DNA of 64,000 nucleotides from Pseudomonas sp. StFLB209. Its GTDB lineage: Bacteria; Pseudomonadota; Gammaproteobacteria; Pseudomonadales; Pseudomonadaceae. The notes below the pieces were generated by a model. That model was not told where the DNA came from, did no database searches, and worked only from the letters and a program-made list of their open reading frames with translations. This document shows, in pieces, positions 23,372-31,850 of this stretch. The DNA lies in the NCBI RefSeq assembly GCF_000829415.1, contig NZ_AP014637.1:4543001-4607000 (forward strand), read 5' to 3'. Position 1 is the stretch's first letter. The number at the start of each line of letters is the position of its first letter. The translations under genes were made by a program, and so were the position numbers.

Positions 23372-25462
23372 ATGCCTGTCTACGCTTCTGAATACACGCT
23401 CAACACCCGCTTGCGTCTGCTTGACGTGCGCAGTCGCCCGCTGCTGATATCCGCTCTGTTTGCCCTGTCACCCTTGAATCAGGCGCTGGCTGATGCCTCG
23501 ACTGCCGGTGCGTCACTGGTCACCCTCGGCGCCGTGACGGTGACCGGTGATCAGGCCGGCCCGCTGGCCAGTCGCAGCATCCTCAGCTCGGTGGATGTGG
23601 TCGGTGCCGACCTTCTGGAAAAGCAACCCGTGCAATACAGCTGGGAGCTGTTCAACAAGGTGCCGGGGGTGATGCTCACTCAATTCAACCAGGGCACGAC
23701 CTCAGGCAAGTTGTCGTTCCGTGGTTTCAATGGTGAGGGCGAGGTCAACGCGGCCAAGCTGTTGATCGACGGCATCCCGAGCAACACCAATGATGGCAAC
23801 ATGCCGTTTATCGACATGGTTTTTCCGCTGGAAATCGACAGTATCGAAGTGGTGCGCGGCACCAACGACCCGCGCTACGGCCTGCACAACATTGCCGGCA
23901 ACGCCACGATCAACACCCGCCAGGGCGGTAACGACGGCAAGCTGCGCGTGCGCTACGGCAGTTTCGACACCCGTGAGGTGCAACTGGTCAAAGGCATCGA
24001 GTCCGGTAATTGGAGCCAGAACTACGCCATCAGCTATCAGGGCAGTAATGGCTATCGCAGCCATGCCGATGCTGAACGCATGAGCTTTGCCGGCAAGTGG
24101 TTTTACACCGCTGATGACGGTGCCTGGCGTGCGGGCCTGATTGCCCGGCATTACAAGGTCGATGCCGACGAGGCCGGTTACCTGAGCCGCACCGACAGCC
24201 GCGACCGGCCGCGCCAGTCCTATGCCAATAACGCCACCGATACCGGCGAGCGGGAAATGAACCAGCTCAGCCTGCACCTGGATGCCAGCCTCACAGAAGA
24301 CCTGAGTTGGGCAACCAAGGCGTATGTGAACACCTTCGAAGACCGTCGCTGGACTCAGTACTGGCGCACCAGTGCGCAGCAAGAGCGTTATAGCGATGAA
24401 ACCCAGTACGGCGCCTTGAGCAGCCTGACCTGGCGGCCCCAGATCGATGTGCTGCACGGCTTTGCCCTGGAAGGCGGGGCCGAGGTGCAGCGCCAGGAAA
24501 ACCAAAGCCTGCGCTATCGTACCTTGCTGCGCAGCCGCACAGCGCAGACCCGTGATCAGCAGTTCGATCTCAACATTTATGGCGCTTATTTACAGGCGGT
24601 GATCGAGCCGATCGAATCACTGAAGATCATTCCGGCCTATCGGGTCGACAAACTCTACGGTGGCTACGTCAACGGCCTGAGCGGCGAGCATGCTGACGTC
24701 AACGACTATGGCTTGATTCGTCAGCCCAAGATCAGCGTGGTCTGGTCGCCCTGGGAGCAGGCCAGCCTGTACGCCAACTGGGGGCGCAGCTATCAGGTGG
24801 GTGTCGGTTCTGCGGCTTATCGTCTGGCGACTCAGGCCGATGACCTCAAACCCTCAATCAACGACGGTTGGGAAACCGGCATCAAATTCCGCCCGGCGGC
24901 CTGGATCGACGGGCGTATTGCCTACTGGGAGCAGAAGGCGTCTGATGAGGTGCAGCGCAAACTCAACGACGCGGTGGGCGACGCCGAGAACGTCGGCCAG
25001 ACCCTGCGTAAAGGCTGGGATGTGCAGGTCAATTTGTATCCCACCGAGACCACCAGCCTGTGGCTGGCGTACTCGCGGCAGTTCTCCGAGATCCTCAAGC
25101 CCAACCCGAACCTGCCCGCCAGCAAGGGGCAGGAGATGGACCATGTGCCACATCACCTGTACTCCGCCGGCTCGACCTGGCAGTTCACCCCGAAGCTGCA
25201 GCTGTCGGCTTGGGCCAACGGCCAGAGTGACTACTACCTGGAGCGTACCAACAGCACCGGCACGTTCGGCGCCTACACCTTGTTCAACCTGGGTGCGAGC
25301 TACCAGATCACGCCAACCCTGAGTGTTGATCTGCAAGCCAAGAATATCACTGATCGCTACTACGAATACGCCTGGTACGACGACAGTGCCGGCGTTCGGC
25401 AGTCGCTGCACGCCCCGGGTGATGGTCGTTCACTCTATGCCGGCCTGACGCTGGATTTCTGA
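23372..25462 (+). CDS. Second TonB-dependent outer-membrane receptor
   Basis: A 696-residue receptor from the ATG at 23372, with a long signal region ending near LNQALADAS. A TonB box (TLGAVTVTGD) precedes the plug (about 60-170: FNKVPGVMLTQFNQGTTSGK, then SFRGFNGEGEVNAAKLLIDG). The C-terminal barrel ends in YAGLTLDF. Its sequence differs greatly from the upstream receptor, so the two are not recent duplicates. Both may be one transcript with the DUF2946 gene, suggesting linked metal or siderophore uptake. Substrate unknown; no Fur box could be identified with confidence. Confidence 0.9.
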   Translation: MPVYASEYTLNTRLRLLDVRSRPLLISALFALSPLNQALADASTAGASLVTLGAVTVTGDQAGPLASRSILSSVDVVGADLLEKQPVQYSWELFNKVPGVMLTQFNQGTTSGKLSFRGFNGEGEVNAAKLLIDGIPSNTNDGNMPFIDMVFPLEIDSIEVVRGTNDPRYGLHNIAGNATINTRQGGNDGKLRVRYGSFDTREVQLVKGIESGNWSQNYAISYQGSNGYRSHADAERMSFAGKWFYTADDGAWRAGLIARHYKVDADEAGYLSRTDSRDRPRQSYANNATDTGEREMNQLSLHLDASLTEDLSWATKAYVNTFEDRRWTQYWRTSAQQERYSDETQYGALSSLTWRPQIDVLHGFALEGGAEVQRQENQSLRYRTLLRSRTAQTRDQQFDLNIYGAYLQAVIEPIESLKIIPAYRVDKLYGGYVNGLSGEHADVNDYGLIRQPKISVVWSPWEQASLYANWGRSYQVGVGSAAYRLATQADDLKPSINDGWETGIKFRPAAWIDGRIAYWEQKASDEVQRKLNDAVGDAENVGQTLRKGWDVQVNLYPTETTSLWLAYSRQFSEILKPNPNLPASKGQEMDHVPHHLYSAGSTWQFTPKLQLSAWANGQSDYYLERTNSTGTFGAYTLFNLGASYQITPTLSVDLQAKNITDRYYEYAWYDDSAGVRQSLHAPGDGRSLYAGLTLDF

Positions 25463-25470
25463 CCCTGTAT

Positions 25471-25495
25471 GTCCACCGCGCGCTGCGCGGTGGAC
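25471..25495 (+). terminator. Hairpin after the second receptor gene
   Basis: A perfect 11-bp stem (GTCCACCGCGC / GCGCGGTGGAC) with a three-base loop, nine bases after the stop. There is no T run; it probably ends or protects the receptor transcript, possibly for both strands. Confidence 0.6.
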
Positions 25496-25548
25496 GACCA
25501 TGATTCAGATGACCGTAAACTTCATCTGTCAGACATCGGCACTCGCCA

Positions 25549-26097
25549 TCACTGGGCCGCGAGGTAATCGTCCACAGATTTGACCCTGGCGTAACCGAAC
25601 TCAAAGGCCGCCATCATTGCCGCGTGGGTTTGTGCTGCTGGCACGGTTACACCGCCAAAGGTCAGGTCCAGCGTGGCGCAGGCATCATGCAGCACGGTCA
25701 CTGGATACCCCATGTCGGCGGCTGCGCGCACCACAGCATCGATGCACATATGACTCATCGCACCGATGACCAGCACTTCCTGCACGTTCGCGGCGTCCAG
25801 TTGCTGTTTGAGATTCGTCTCTCTGAAGGCGTTGATGTGGTGTTTAACAATGACCGGTTCATCGCCTTCAGGGGCGACCGCCGACTGGATCTGCACGCCA
25901 TTGGAGCCCTTGGCGAAGATGGGAGAGGCCTCATCCTCGGACTCGTGCCTTACGTGAAAAATCGCAATACCTATATCACGTGCATGGCTGATGACCCGCC
26001 CGGCATTGGCGACAGCGGCTTCGATACCGGTCAAAGGCAACTTGCCGGTGGGCAGGTATTCGTTTTGCAGATCAACGACTATAAGGCCTTTTTTCAT
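25549..26097 (-). CDS. Isochorismatase-family cysteine hydrolase
   Basis: A 182-residue protein of the isochorismatase-like fold. The catalytic Asp lies in LIVVDLQNEYLP, the Lys in VIVKHHINAF, and the Cys in IGAMSHMCIDAVVRAA. The family includes nicotinamidases and other amidases; the Asn/Glu at NEY and the missing His metal site argue against a nicotinamidase, so the substrate is open. It diverges from a GlxA-type regulator gene on the other strand, which probably controls it. The two share a 260-bp intergenic region with a REP palindrome. Confidence 0.88.
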   Translation of the reverse strand: MKKGLIVVDLQNEYLPTGKLPLTGIEAAVANAGRVISHARDIGIAIFHVRHESEDEASPIFAKGSNGVQIQSAVAPEGDEPVIVKHHINAFRETNLKQQLDAANVQEVLVIGAMSHMCIDAVVRAAADMGYPVTVLHDACATLDLTFGGVTVPAAQTHAAMMAAFEFGYARVKSVDDYLAAQ

Positions 26098-26282
26098 GAG
26101 CTGGCTCCGGCAGGATGGTCAGGGCGACGCTGTTGTCAGTGGCATCATTGTTGATCAGCCCCTTGGCGGTGCCCAGTGGCCTGAATGACATTAATCGATA
26201 TAATCGGGCCAATCTGTTACCCGGCATGCCTGTGTAGAAGCGGCTCTAGCCGCAATACATTCACTTAGGTGCTTTATGCCTC

Positions 26283-26306
26283 GGTGGGAGCGAGCTTGCT
26301 CGCGAA
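26283..26306. repeat. Pseudomonas REP-type palindrome
   Basis: GTGGGAGCGAGCTTGCTCGCGAAG is a common intergenic repeat of the fluorescens/putida group, with the palindromic core GCGAGC-TT-GCTCGC. A weaker related motif (AGAAGCGGCTCTAGCCGC) lies about 50 bases upstream. It supports a chromosomal origin for this part. Confidence 0.85.
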
Positions 26307-26357
26307 GAGGCCGGTAAAGTCACAGCATCTGCTGCCAAGCATCGATGAGAGGAAAAC

Positions 26358-27344
26358 ATGCTATCGATCCGTGTTGCCGTTCTGGCATTTGATGGCGTGA
26401 GCCTGTTCCATCTCTCAGTGCCGGGAATCGTGCTGGGCACCGCTCAAAGTGCCGTGGGTGAAGCTGGTTACGAGGTTCGTTACTGCGCAGAGAAGCCAGG
26501 CATGGTGAATACCGATCAAGGCGTTGGCCTGGCGGTCGCTCATGGTCTGGAGCTGATGGAGACTTCTGAGGTCATTGTGATTCCGGCATGGAGCGATCAA
26601 GCGGTCGCAGCCTCGGCAGCACTTGTCAGCGCGCTGCAACGTGCCGATACCGAAGGCAAGCTCATCATCGGACTCTGTCTTGGCGCCTTCCTGCTCGCAG
26701 AAGCCGGCCTGCTCGATGGCAAAGAAGCAACCACTCACTGGGCGTGGCGCGACGAGTTTGCGCGGCGTTTTCCTGAGGTTCGGTTCAGGCCCGAAGTGCT
26801 ATATGTCAGTGCCGACAACATCCTGACCTCCGCAGGAACCGTGGCTGCAATTGACTGCTGCCTGCATTTGATCCGCCAGCGTCTTGGGGCCGATGTGGCT
26901 AACCGCACCGCGAAAATGCTGGTCACGCCGCCACACAGGCAGGGCGGCCAGGCGCAGTACGTTGAGCATCCTGTGCCGCAACTGCCCAGCGAGACTCATT
27001 TGTCTGACGTATTGGCCTGGGCGCGAACGAACCTGAGCAGTGATCTGTCACTCGATGCGTTGGCCGGGCGGGCGAGAATGAGCCGGCGCACCTTTACTCG
27101 CAAGTTCAGGGAGGCGACTGGCAGTACCGTTTCTAAATGGCTGAACGCCGAGCGGGTTGCCAGAGCGCAAGAGCTGCTGGAAACCACTGACTTGTCTATT
27201 GAGTGCGTGGCCGGTGACTCTGGCTTTGGAACGCCGTTATCACTGCGACAGCAATTCGCTATTCATCTCGGTACGTCGCCTTCTGAGTATCGGCGTGCGT
27301 TTTTTCGCGAAATGCATCCGGGACGTGAGGTTAACGCCGGTTAG
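26358..27344 (+). CDS. GlxA-family AraC-type transcriptional regulator
   Basis: A 328-residue regulator. Residues about 1-190 form a DJ-1/PfpI-like (class I amidotransferase-like) domain, with the nucleophile-elbow Cys in LIIGLCLGAFLLAEAGLLDG and a following TTHWAW. Residues about 220-320 hold two AraC helix-turn-helix units (LDALAGRARMSRRTFTRKFR and SIECVAGDSGFGTPLSLRQQ). Proteins of this kind sense small metabolites and activate nearby catabolic genes. The divergent cysteine hydrolase is the natural target. A ribosome site (GAGAGGAAAAC) stands before the ATG. Confidence 0.9.
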   Translation: MLSIRVAVLAFDGVSLFHLSVPGIVLGTAQSAVGEAGYEVRYCAEKPGMVNTDQGVGLAVAHGLELMETSEVIVIPAWSDQAVAASAALVSALQRADTEGKLIIGLCLGAFLLAEAGLLDGKEATTHWAWRDEFARRFPEVRFRPEVLYVSADNILTSAGTVAAIDCCLHLIRQRLGADVANRTAKMLVTPPHRQGGQAQYVEHPVPQLPSETHLSDVLAWARTNLSSDLSLDALAGRARMSRRTFTRKFREATGSTVSKWLNAERVARAQELLETTDLSIECVAGDSGFGTPLSLRQQFAIHLGTSPSEYRRAFFREMHPGREVNAG

Positions 27345-27400
27345 TCAGTAAACGGTTAGCGGGCGCTGGCCTTGACGAACGAGGCACGAATTTCAGGCAA

Positions 27401-27430
27401 AGAAAAGCCCGCGATGGGGGAGCGGGCTTA
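27401..27430 (-). terminator. Terminator on the minus strand, probably for tRNA-Leu
   Basis: Read on the minus strand, an 8-bp stem (AAGCCCGC / GCGGGCTT) is followed by TTCTTTG. It lies downstream of the tRNA-Leu fragment in the tRNA direction and 60 bases after the regulator gene on the plus strand. Confidence 0.6.
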
Positions 27431-27656
27431 AAAGAACACACTTGGATTCGCAGTTACTGTAACCGGGGGGTTGTGAAAAACCTGTGAACGCGATGAGGCA
27501 CTGAGCGATTATTTGGAGCAACGAGCTGGAAGATAGAGATTGGCAGAACGCCAGAGGGAGGGGTAAAAACTGGAATTGCGGCACGATCTCAGAATTGCGG
27601 CAATTTTCTTTCCGTTGCAGATCAGAAAATTATGCCTGAAACCCTTGTGTTATCTA

Positions 27657-27709
27657 TGGTGCCCCGAGCCGGGGTCGAACCGGCACGTCCAAAGAACGAG
27701 GGATTTTAA
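27657..27709 (-). other. 3' fragment of tRNA-Leu(TAA): left attachment site of the ICE
   Basis: On the minus strand this reads TTAAAATCCCTCG, a variable arm, the T arm (GTGCCGGTTCGACCCCGGC) and the acceptor end with CCA. The bases before it (to the right on the plus strand) no longer pair with the anticodon stem or form a D arm, so the 5' half has been replaced. Integration into a tRNA 3' end would leave this fragment on the left and a restored tRNA-Leu at the right end, outside the window. The integrase gene lies 177 bases inside. Confidence 0.8.
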
Positions 27710-27886
27710 GCCAGAGCATGGCATCCGCACCGGGCTACCGATGGGCTTGGATGAGGCTTGCTGTAGCAGGTTTTCCCCCAGGCCAATGCCTTCGATCATA
27801 TCCCGGTGCGCGATGCAAACCGCCCCGGTTCCCCTCCGCCTGGCTCCTAGCCGGCCCCTGGAATCGGGACCTATCAGGAGCACCTC

Positions 27887-29086
27887 ATGGCGAAAATCAA
27901 ACTCACCAAGTCCGTCGTTGACACGGCGCAGGCGCAAACCTGCGACGTGGAACTCCGGGATACGCTCGTTCCGGGCTTCTTGTGCAAGGTTACACCAACC
28001 GGGCGCAAGGTCTTTATGGTTCAGTACCGCACGAACTCCGGCGTGCGGCGCAAGCCGGCAATCGGCCAGTTCGGCGAGCTGACGGTCGAACAGGCCCGGT
28101 CGCTGGCACAAGACTGGCTGGCCGAAGTCCGGCGCGGGGGCGACCCCGGACTCGACAAGGCCGAGGCCCGCAAGGCGCCGACGGTCAAGGAGCTGTGCGG
28201 CCGGTTCATGGACGATCACTCCAAGCCGCACAACAAGCCCAGCACGCAGGCCGGCTACCAGTACCAGATCGACAGCTTCGTCATCCCAGCCTTCGGCAGC
28301 AAGAAGGCTCACGAGGTTACGCGCAACGACATTACCGCGCTGATGAAGCGCATGGAGAAGTCCCCCACCCAGGCCAACCGCGTGCTGTCGCTCGTCCGCA
28401 AGATGTTCAACCTGGCCGAGCTGTGGGGCTATCGGCCCGATGGCTCCAATCCCTGCCGTCACGTCCCCAAGTACCCGGAAAAGGGTTCGACCCGGCTCAT
28501 CACCGACGACCAGATGACCAAGCTGTTCGCCTATCTGGAGAAGGCCGAGGCAGAAGGCTTGGAGCACCCCATCCACCTGTTGGCCGTCCGGCTGCAATTC
28601 GAGTTCGCGGCGCGCATGTCGGAAATCCTGCTGTTGCAATGGGATTGGCTCGACCTGCCCAACGGCCGGGTGGTCTGGCCGGACAGCAAGACCGGTGATA
28701 TGTCCAAGCCGTTGAGCGAGGAAGCCCGCCGGCGGCTGACCAATGCCCCCCGCTACGGCGATTCGCCCTATGTCTGCCCGGCGATCCTCGACCACAGCAA
28801 GCCCCTCAGCACCCATACCTACTATCAGGCTTGGCGGCGCATCCTTGACCGTGCCGGGGTGCCGAAGGTCGGCACCCACGGCATCCGCCACCGCTCGGCG
28901 ACGGACATTGCCAATTCCGGTGTGCCGCTCAAGGTTGGCATGGCGCTGACGGCGCACAAGACCGTGGCGATGTTCATGCGCTACGTCCATACCGAGGACG
29001 ATCCGGTGCGGCAAGCGGCCGAACTGGTGGCGGCCCGGCGCAAGACGATCACGGGTGCGCAGCGCCCGGCAGAGCTAGAAGCATGA
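27887..29086 (+). CDS. int: Tyrosine integrase of the ICE (DUF4102-type)
   Basis: A 399-residue tyrosine recombinase. An N-terminal arm-binding domain (DUF4102, about 1-85) is followed by a SAM-like core-binding domain (about 98-190) and a catalytic domain (about 205-380). Arg243 (AARMSEILLL), Lys268, His331 and Arg334 (HGIRHRSATD), His357 and the nucleophile Tyr366 (FMRYVHTE) are all present. It sits at the left end beside the tRNA-Leu fragment and points into the element, as in ICEs of the Tn4371 type. The GC content rises sharply here compared with the chromosome. The gene looks intact. Confidence 0.92.
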   Translation: MAKIKLTKSVVDTAQAQTCDVELRDTLVPGFLCKVTPTGRKVFMVQYRTNSGVRRKPAIGQFGELTVEQARSLAQDWLAEVRRGGDPGLDKAEARKAPTVKELCGRFMDDHSKPHNKPSTQAGYQYQIDSFVIPAFGSKKAHEVTRNDITALMKRMEKSPTQANRVLSLVRKMFNLAELWGYRPDGSNPCRHVPKYPEKGSTRLITDDQMTKLFAYLEKAEAEGLEHPIHLLAVRLQFEFAARMSEILLLQWDWLDLPNGRVVWPDSKTGDMSKPLSEEARRRLTNAPRYGDSPYVCPAILDHSKPLSTHTYYQAWRRILDRAGVPKVGTHGIRHRSATDIANSGVPLKVGMALTAHKTVAMFMRYVHTEDDPVRQAAELVAARRKTITGAQRPAELEA

Positions 29087-29219
29087 GAAGGACACTGCCC
29101 ACTGCGGTTGCGCGGGGAGCTGCCGCAGCCTGCCAACAAGGAAATCCGAGACAGTGTCTCGGAAATGTGGGCGCCGGCTCGCCCCTTCATCCTTGACTTT
29201 CATTCGTCTATAAACGAAA

Positions 29220-29555
29220 ATGACCATGTACCGAATCGAGCACTACCTCACGGCCGACGGCCAGAAGGATCTCTACACCGACTGGCTGCGGCGCTTGCGT
29301 GATGCCCAAGCCAAGGTGGCGGTCATCCGTCGCGTGGCCCGTGTCGAGCAAGGCAACTTCGGTGACCACAAGTTTTGCCGCGATGGCGTGTGGGAGCTAC
29401 GCATCGACGTGGGGCCAGGCTATCGGGTGTATTACGGCTTGGCGGGCCAGCGGCTGGTGCTGCTGCTGTGCGGTGGCGACAAGCGCACGCAGGATGCGGA
29501 CATTGACCGGGCGGTGGACTATTGGCAGGACTGGCAACGGAGAACCGACGAATGA
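29220..29555 (+). CDS. HigB/RelE-type toxin (addiction module killer protein)
   Basis: A 111-residue toxin of the phage Gp49-like/HigB family. Characteristic parts are YRIEHYLTADGQKDLYTDWL, then FGDHKFCRDGVWELRIDVGP and GYRVYYGLAGQRLVLLLCGG-DKRTQDADIDRA. Members cleave mRNA on the ribosome. Two ATGs (29220 and 29226) are possible starts. Its stop overlaps the antitoxin start (ATGA), and the toxin comes first, the order usual for HigBA. Its place next to the integrase suggests that it helps keep the ICE in the cell. Confidence 0.88.
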   Translation: MTMYRIEHYLTADGQKDLYTDWLRRLRDAQAKVAVIRRVARVEQGNFGDHKFCRDGVWELRIDVGPGYRVYYGLAGQRLVLLLCGGDKRTQDADIDRAVDYWQDWQRRTDE

Positions 29556-29869
29556 GAAGCAGACCCCATGACGAGGCGATGGCCGAGCTGTACCGCAGCG
29601 ATCCGGCGCTCGCACTGGAAGTCATCAACAACATCCTGGCCGATGGCGACCAGGCCGAGCTGATGACCGTGCTGCGCCAGCTTGCACAGGCAGTCGGTGG
29701 CGTGCAGGCGGTGGCCGAACAGGCTCACCTGAACCCGACTCAGCTTTACCGCACGCTGTCGCCGAAGGGCAATCCCGCCCTGAACAGCCTGACCGCCATC
29801 CTCAAGGCGATGGGCCTGCGCTTGGCGGTGCAGCCACTGCCTTCGCCGCCGTCCGCGCACGTGGCTTGA
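29552..29869 (+). CDS. HigA-like antitoxin (COG3636 type)
   Basis: A 105-residue helix-turn-helix protein coupled to the toxin by a four-base overlap; the in-frame upstream sequence lies inside the toxin gene, so the ATG at 29552 is used. The pattern EAMAELYRSDPALALEVINN, then GVQAVAEQAHLNPTQLYRTL and GNPALNSLTAILKAMGLRL is that of putative addiction-module antidotes. It would neutralise the toxin and repress the operon. Confidence 0.88.
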   Translation: MRSRPHDEAMAELYRSDPALALEVINNILADGDQAELMTVLRQLAQAVGGVQAVAEQAHLNPTQLYRTLSPKGNPALNSLTAILKAMGLRLAVQPLPSPPSAHVA

Positions 29870-30104
29870 CCCTCGGCGGGAAAGCGCCCGCCGATTCTCG
29901 TATCACTGATACGACAATTTCTCCCGTTCATGCCCTGGTGTCAGCTTGGGCGTCCCGGCGCGCCGCCGGCGCGCTGTCTTACTGCACATCAGGCCTCGCT
30001 GTACGAGTCTCGCCCCCCAGCGGGCTTCTTCATCGTCGGCAAGTTCGACTCACCGCCGTTAATCCTCAAATCATTCGGCAGCCTACTCGAAATTCAGGCG
30101 ATCC
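29870..30104. other. Intergenic region between convergent genes
   Basis: 235 bases between the antitoxin gene (plus) and the HerA gene (minus). Only short unsupported frames are seen; CAGCGGGCTTCTTCATCG could be a weak terminator part. Nothing else is recognised. Confidence 0.4.
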
Positions 30105-31850
30105 CTATACCTTCCAGTGGGTCTGGTAGTTGGGACCGTCAGAAAAAGGCTTCGCGCTCGGCGGGAAGACTTGAATGGTCAACGGGATGGGGAAATCGGC
30201 GCCGATGATCGCAGCCTCGCCGGGCTTCAGATTGGGCAGAAACGACGATGCCGATCGGTCGATTTCGCCGCAGGCGCGTTCGACAACCTCGCGGTCCCGA
30301 TCATTCGTGAGCCGATGTACCACGAGTGTTCCCATCTGGCTCAGAACACCTTCCGTTATGTCGCGTGGGCGCTGAGTTGACAGACAGATATTGAGTCCGT
30401 ACTTACGGCCCTCTTTGGCGATCAACTCGAATGCGTCCAGGCGGGCAACCGCGTCATCGGCTCCGATATGCCGCCCGAGAAAGTTGTGTGCCTCATCGAC
30501 GATGACGACAACAGGGCAACTCTTGAATGCGCCATCGCGTGCCATGTTGAGAAGATGCCGTCCGATCACGTTCGCGATGATCTCGCGCGCCTTGAACTCA
30601 AAGGCAACGCCACTCAGGCATATCCGAAGCAACCGATCTTCGTTGGAGACGAAGGATGAGATGCTTTCCGTCAATGCAGGAGCCTTCGACTTGAAGACAC
30701 AGTCGAAGGACGATGAACTGAGAATGCCGCTAATGCGCGACATCAAGGACAGGCAGTATGAGACCTCGCCCGAGTCGCCACCCCATTTTGTGGTGTCTTT
30801 TGATCCCCGGGCCACGCCGAATCCGTCCGGGTAAACGCACTCCTGCTCGATCTGTGAAACGAGCTTCCACACGTCGAACGCTTGCTGTGGATCATCAAGT
30901 TTCTCCGCGATGCCAGCCTTGGCTTCTTCGGTCAGGATCGGGACCTTAGACTGATCGATCTTCTTGATAATCCCGCCTGTCGCAACATGAGGAGCGAGAG
31001 TGGCGAGTCGAAGGCTGCGAATCGCCGCACGCAGTTTCGGCCCCTGAACCTTGCCAGCAGGCTCGAACAGCGCGATAAAGTCCGACTCCATGAAGGACGT
31101 ATGCGGCAACGAACAAGAAGCAGAAGACTTCGCAGTGCTGACCGGCGCACCCAGGTGAAGATTTGAGACGTGTTCTCCGTCGAACCCGCGATATTCCCCC
31201 GTCGCGTCCAAGAGGATGATCTTGGTCTTGTAGCGCAGGCATTCTTCAATGATCCGAGCGGTCGTCCAACTCTTGCCGCCGCCAGTGGCGCCCAGAATCG
31301 CGCAGTGCCGGCCGAACAGTTTCTCCGGCTTGACCGACACGTAGCTTTCAGGCGCGACATCGATCGAGCCCAGCTTGAGAAGGACGTGGCTCGCTTCGGT
31401 CTCCGCCGCCTCCATGAACTTCGGTAAGTTGGCGATGAAGCTGTGCGGCGCAGCGTAAACGCGGTCGCCCAAGCGAGGATAGGAGTCAACGCCCGCCGAG
31501 ATTCGAAGTGAGTCCATTGCGATGGAGCCCAGCAGTTGGATCGTCCCGATGCCGTCCAGATCCGGCACCCTGCCATGCGAGGTGTCGATCAGGCGCCTGT
31601 CGGCATCTGGCAAATGGATCTCGACCACCCGTCCAAGCAGGAGGTTGATCTGTCCCTCGATCAGGACGAACTCTCCAACCTCACCTTTTCCGTATCGGCC
31701 ACCCAGAAAGTGGGAACCGCTGGGCGAGCCCGCCTCGTTGAGGTTGAACTTCACCACCTGGGCGGAAACGGAGCACAACTGGCCAACATACAACTCCGGT
31801 CGGAGCAATCCGCGCGGAAAAGCGTCGGTGACGTCGAGCGCGGTACTCAT
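30105..31850 (-). CDS. HerA-like ATPase of a SIR2-HerA anti-phage system
   Basis: A 581-residue ATPase from the ATG at 31850, which overlaps the stop of the SIR2 gene (ATGA); the longer frame upstream lies inside that gene. An N-terminal HAS-barrel-like domain (about 15-160) is followed by the RecA-like motor: Walker A GATGGGKS (187-194), Walker B VVVIVDEAHNF (447-457) and STQRP (491-495), with the arginine-containing LTNDRDREV nearby. In known SIR2-HerA systems a HerA hexamer binds a SIR2 ring, and phage infection triggers NAD+ depletion. Translation coupled to the SIR2 gene supports a complex with fixed ratio. All key residues are present. Confidence 0.9.
   Translation of the reverse strand: MSTALDVTDAFPRGLLRPELYVGQLCSVSAQVVKFNLNEAGSPSGSHFLGGRYGKGEVGEFVLIEGQINLLLGRVVEIHLPDADRRLIDTSHGRVPDLDGIGTIQLLGSIAMDSLRISAGVDSYPRLGDRVYAAPHSFIANLPKFMEAAETEASHVLLKLGSIDVAPESYVSVKPEKLFGRHCAILGATGGGKSWTTARIIEECLRYKTKIILLDATGEYRGFDGEHVSNLHLGAPVSTAKSSASCSLPHTSFMESDFIALFEPAGKVQGPKLRAAIRSLRLATLAPHVATGGIIKKIDQSKVPILTEEAKAGIAEKLDDPQQAFDVWKLVSQIEQECVYPDGFGVARGSKDTTKWGGDSGEVSYCLSLMSRISGILSSSSFDCVFKSKAPALTESISSFVSNEDRLLRICLSGVAFEFKAREIIANVIGRHLLNMARDGAFKSCPVVVIVDEAHNFLGRHIGADDAVARLDAFELIAKEGRKYGLNICLSTQRPRDITEGVLSQMGTLVVHRLTNDRDREVVERACGEIDRSASSFLPNLKPGEAAIIGADFPIPLTIQVFPPSAKPFSDGPNYQTHWKV

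Noticed and set aside
27657..27740. An intact tRNA-Leu on the minus strand
   Set aside because: The sequence beyond the anticodon loop cannot form the anticodon stem, D arm or 5' acceptor strand, so only the 3' part is present.
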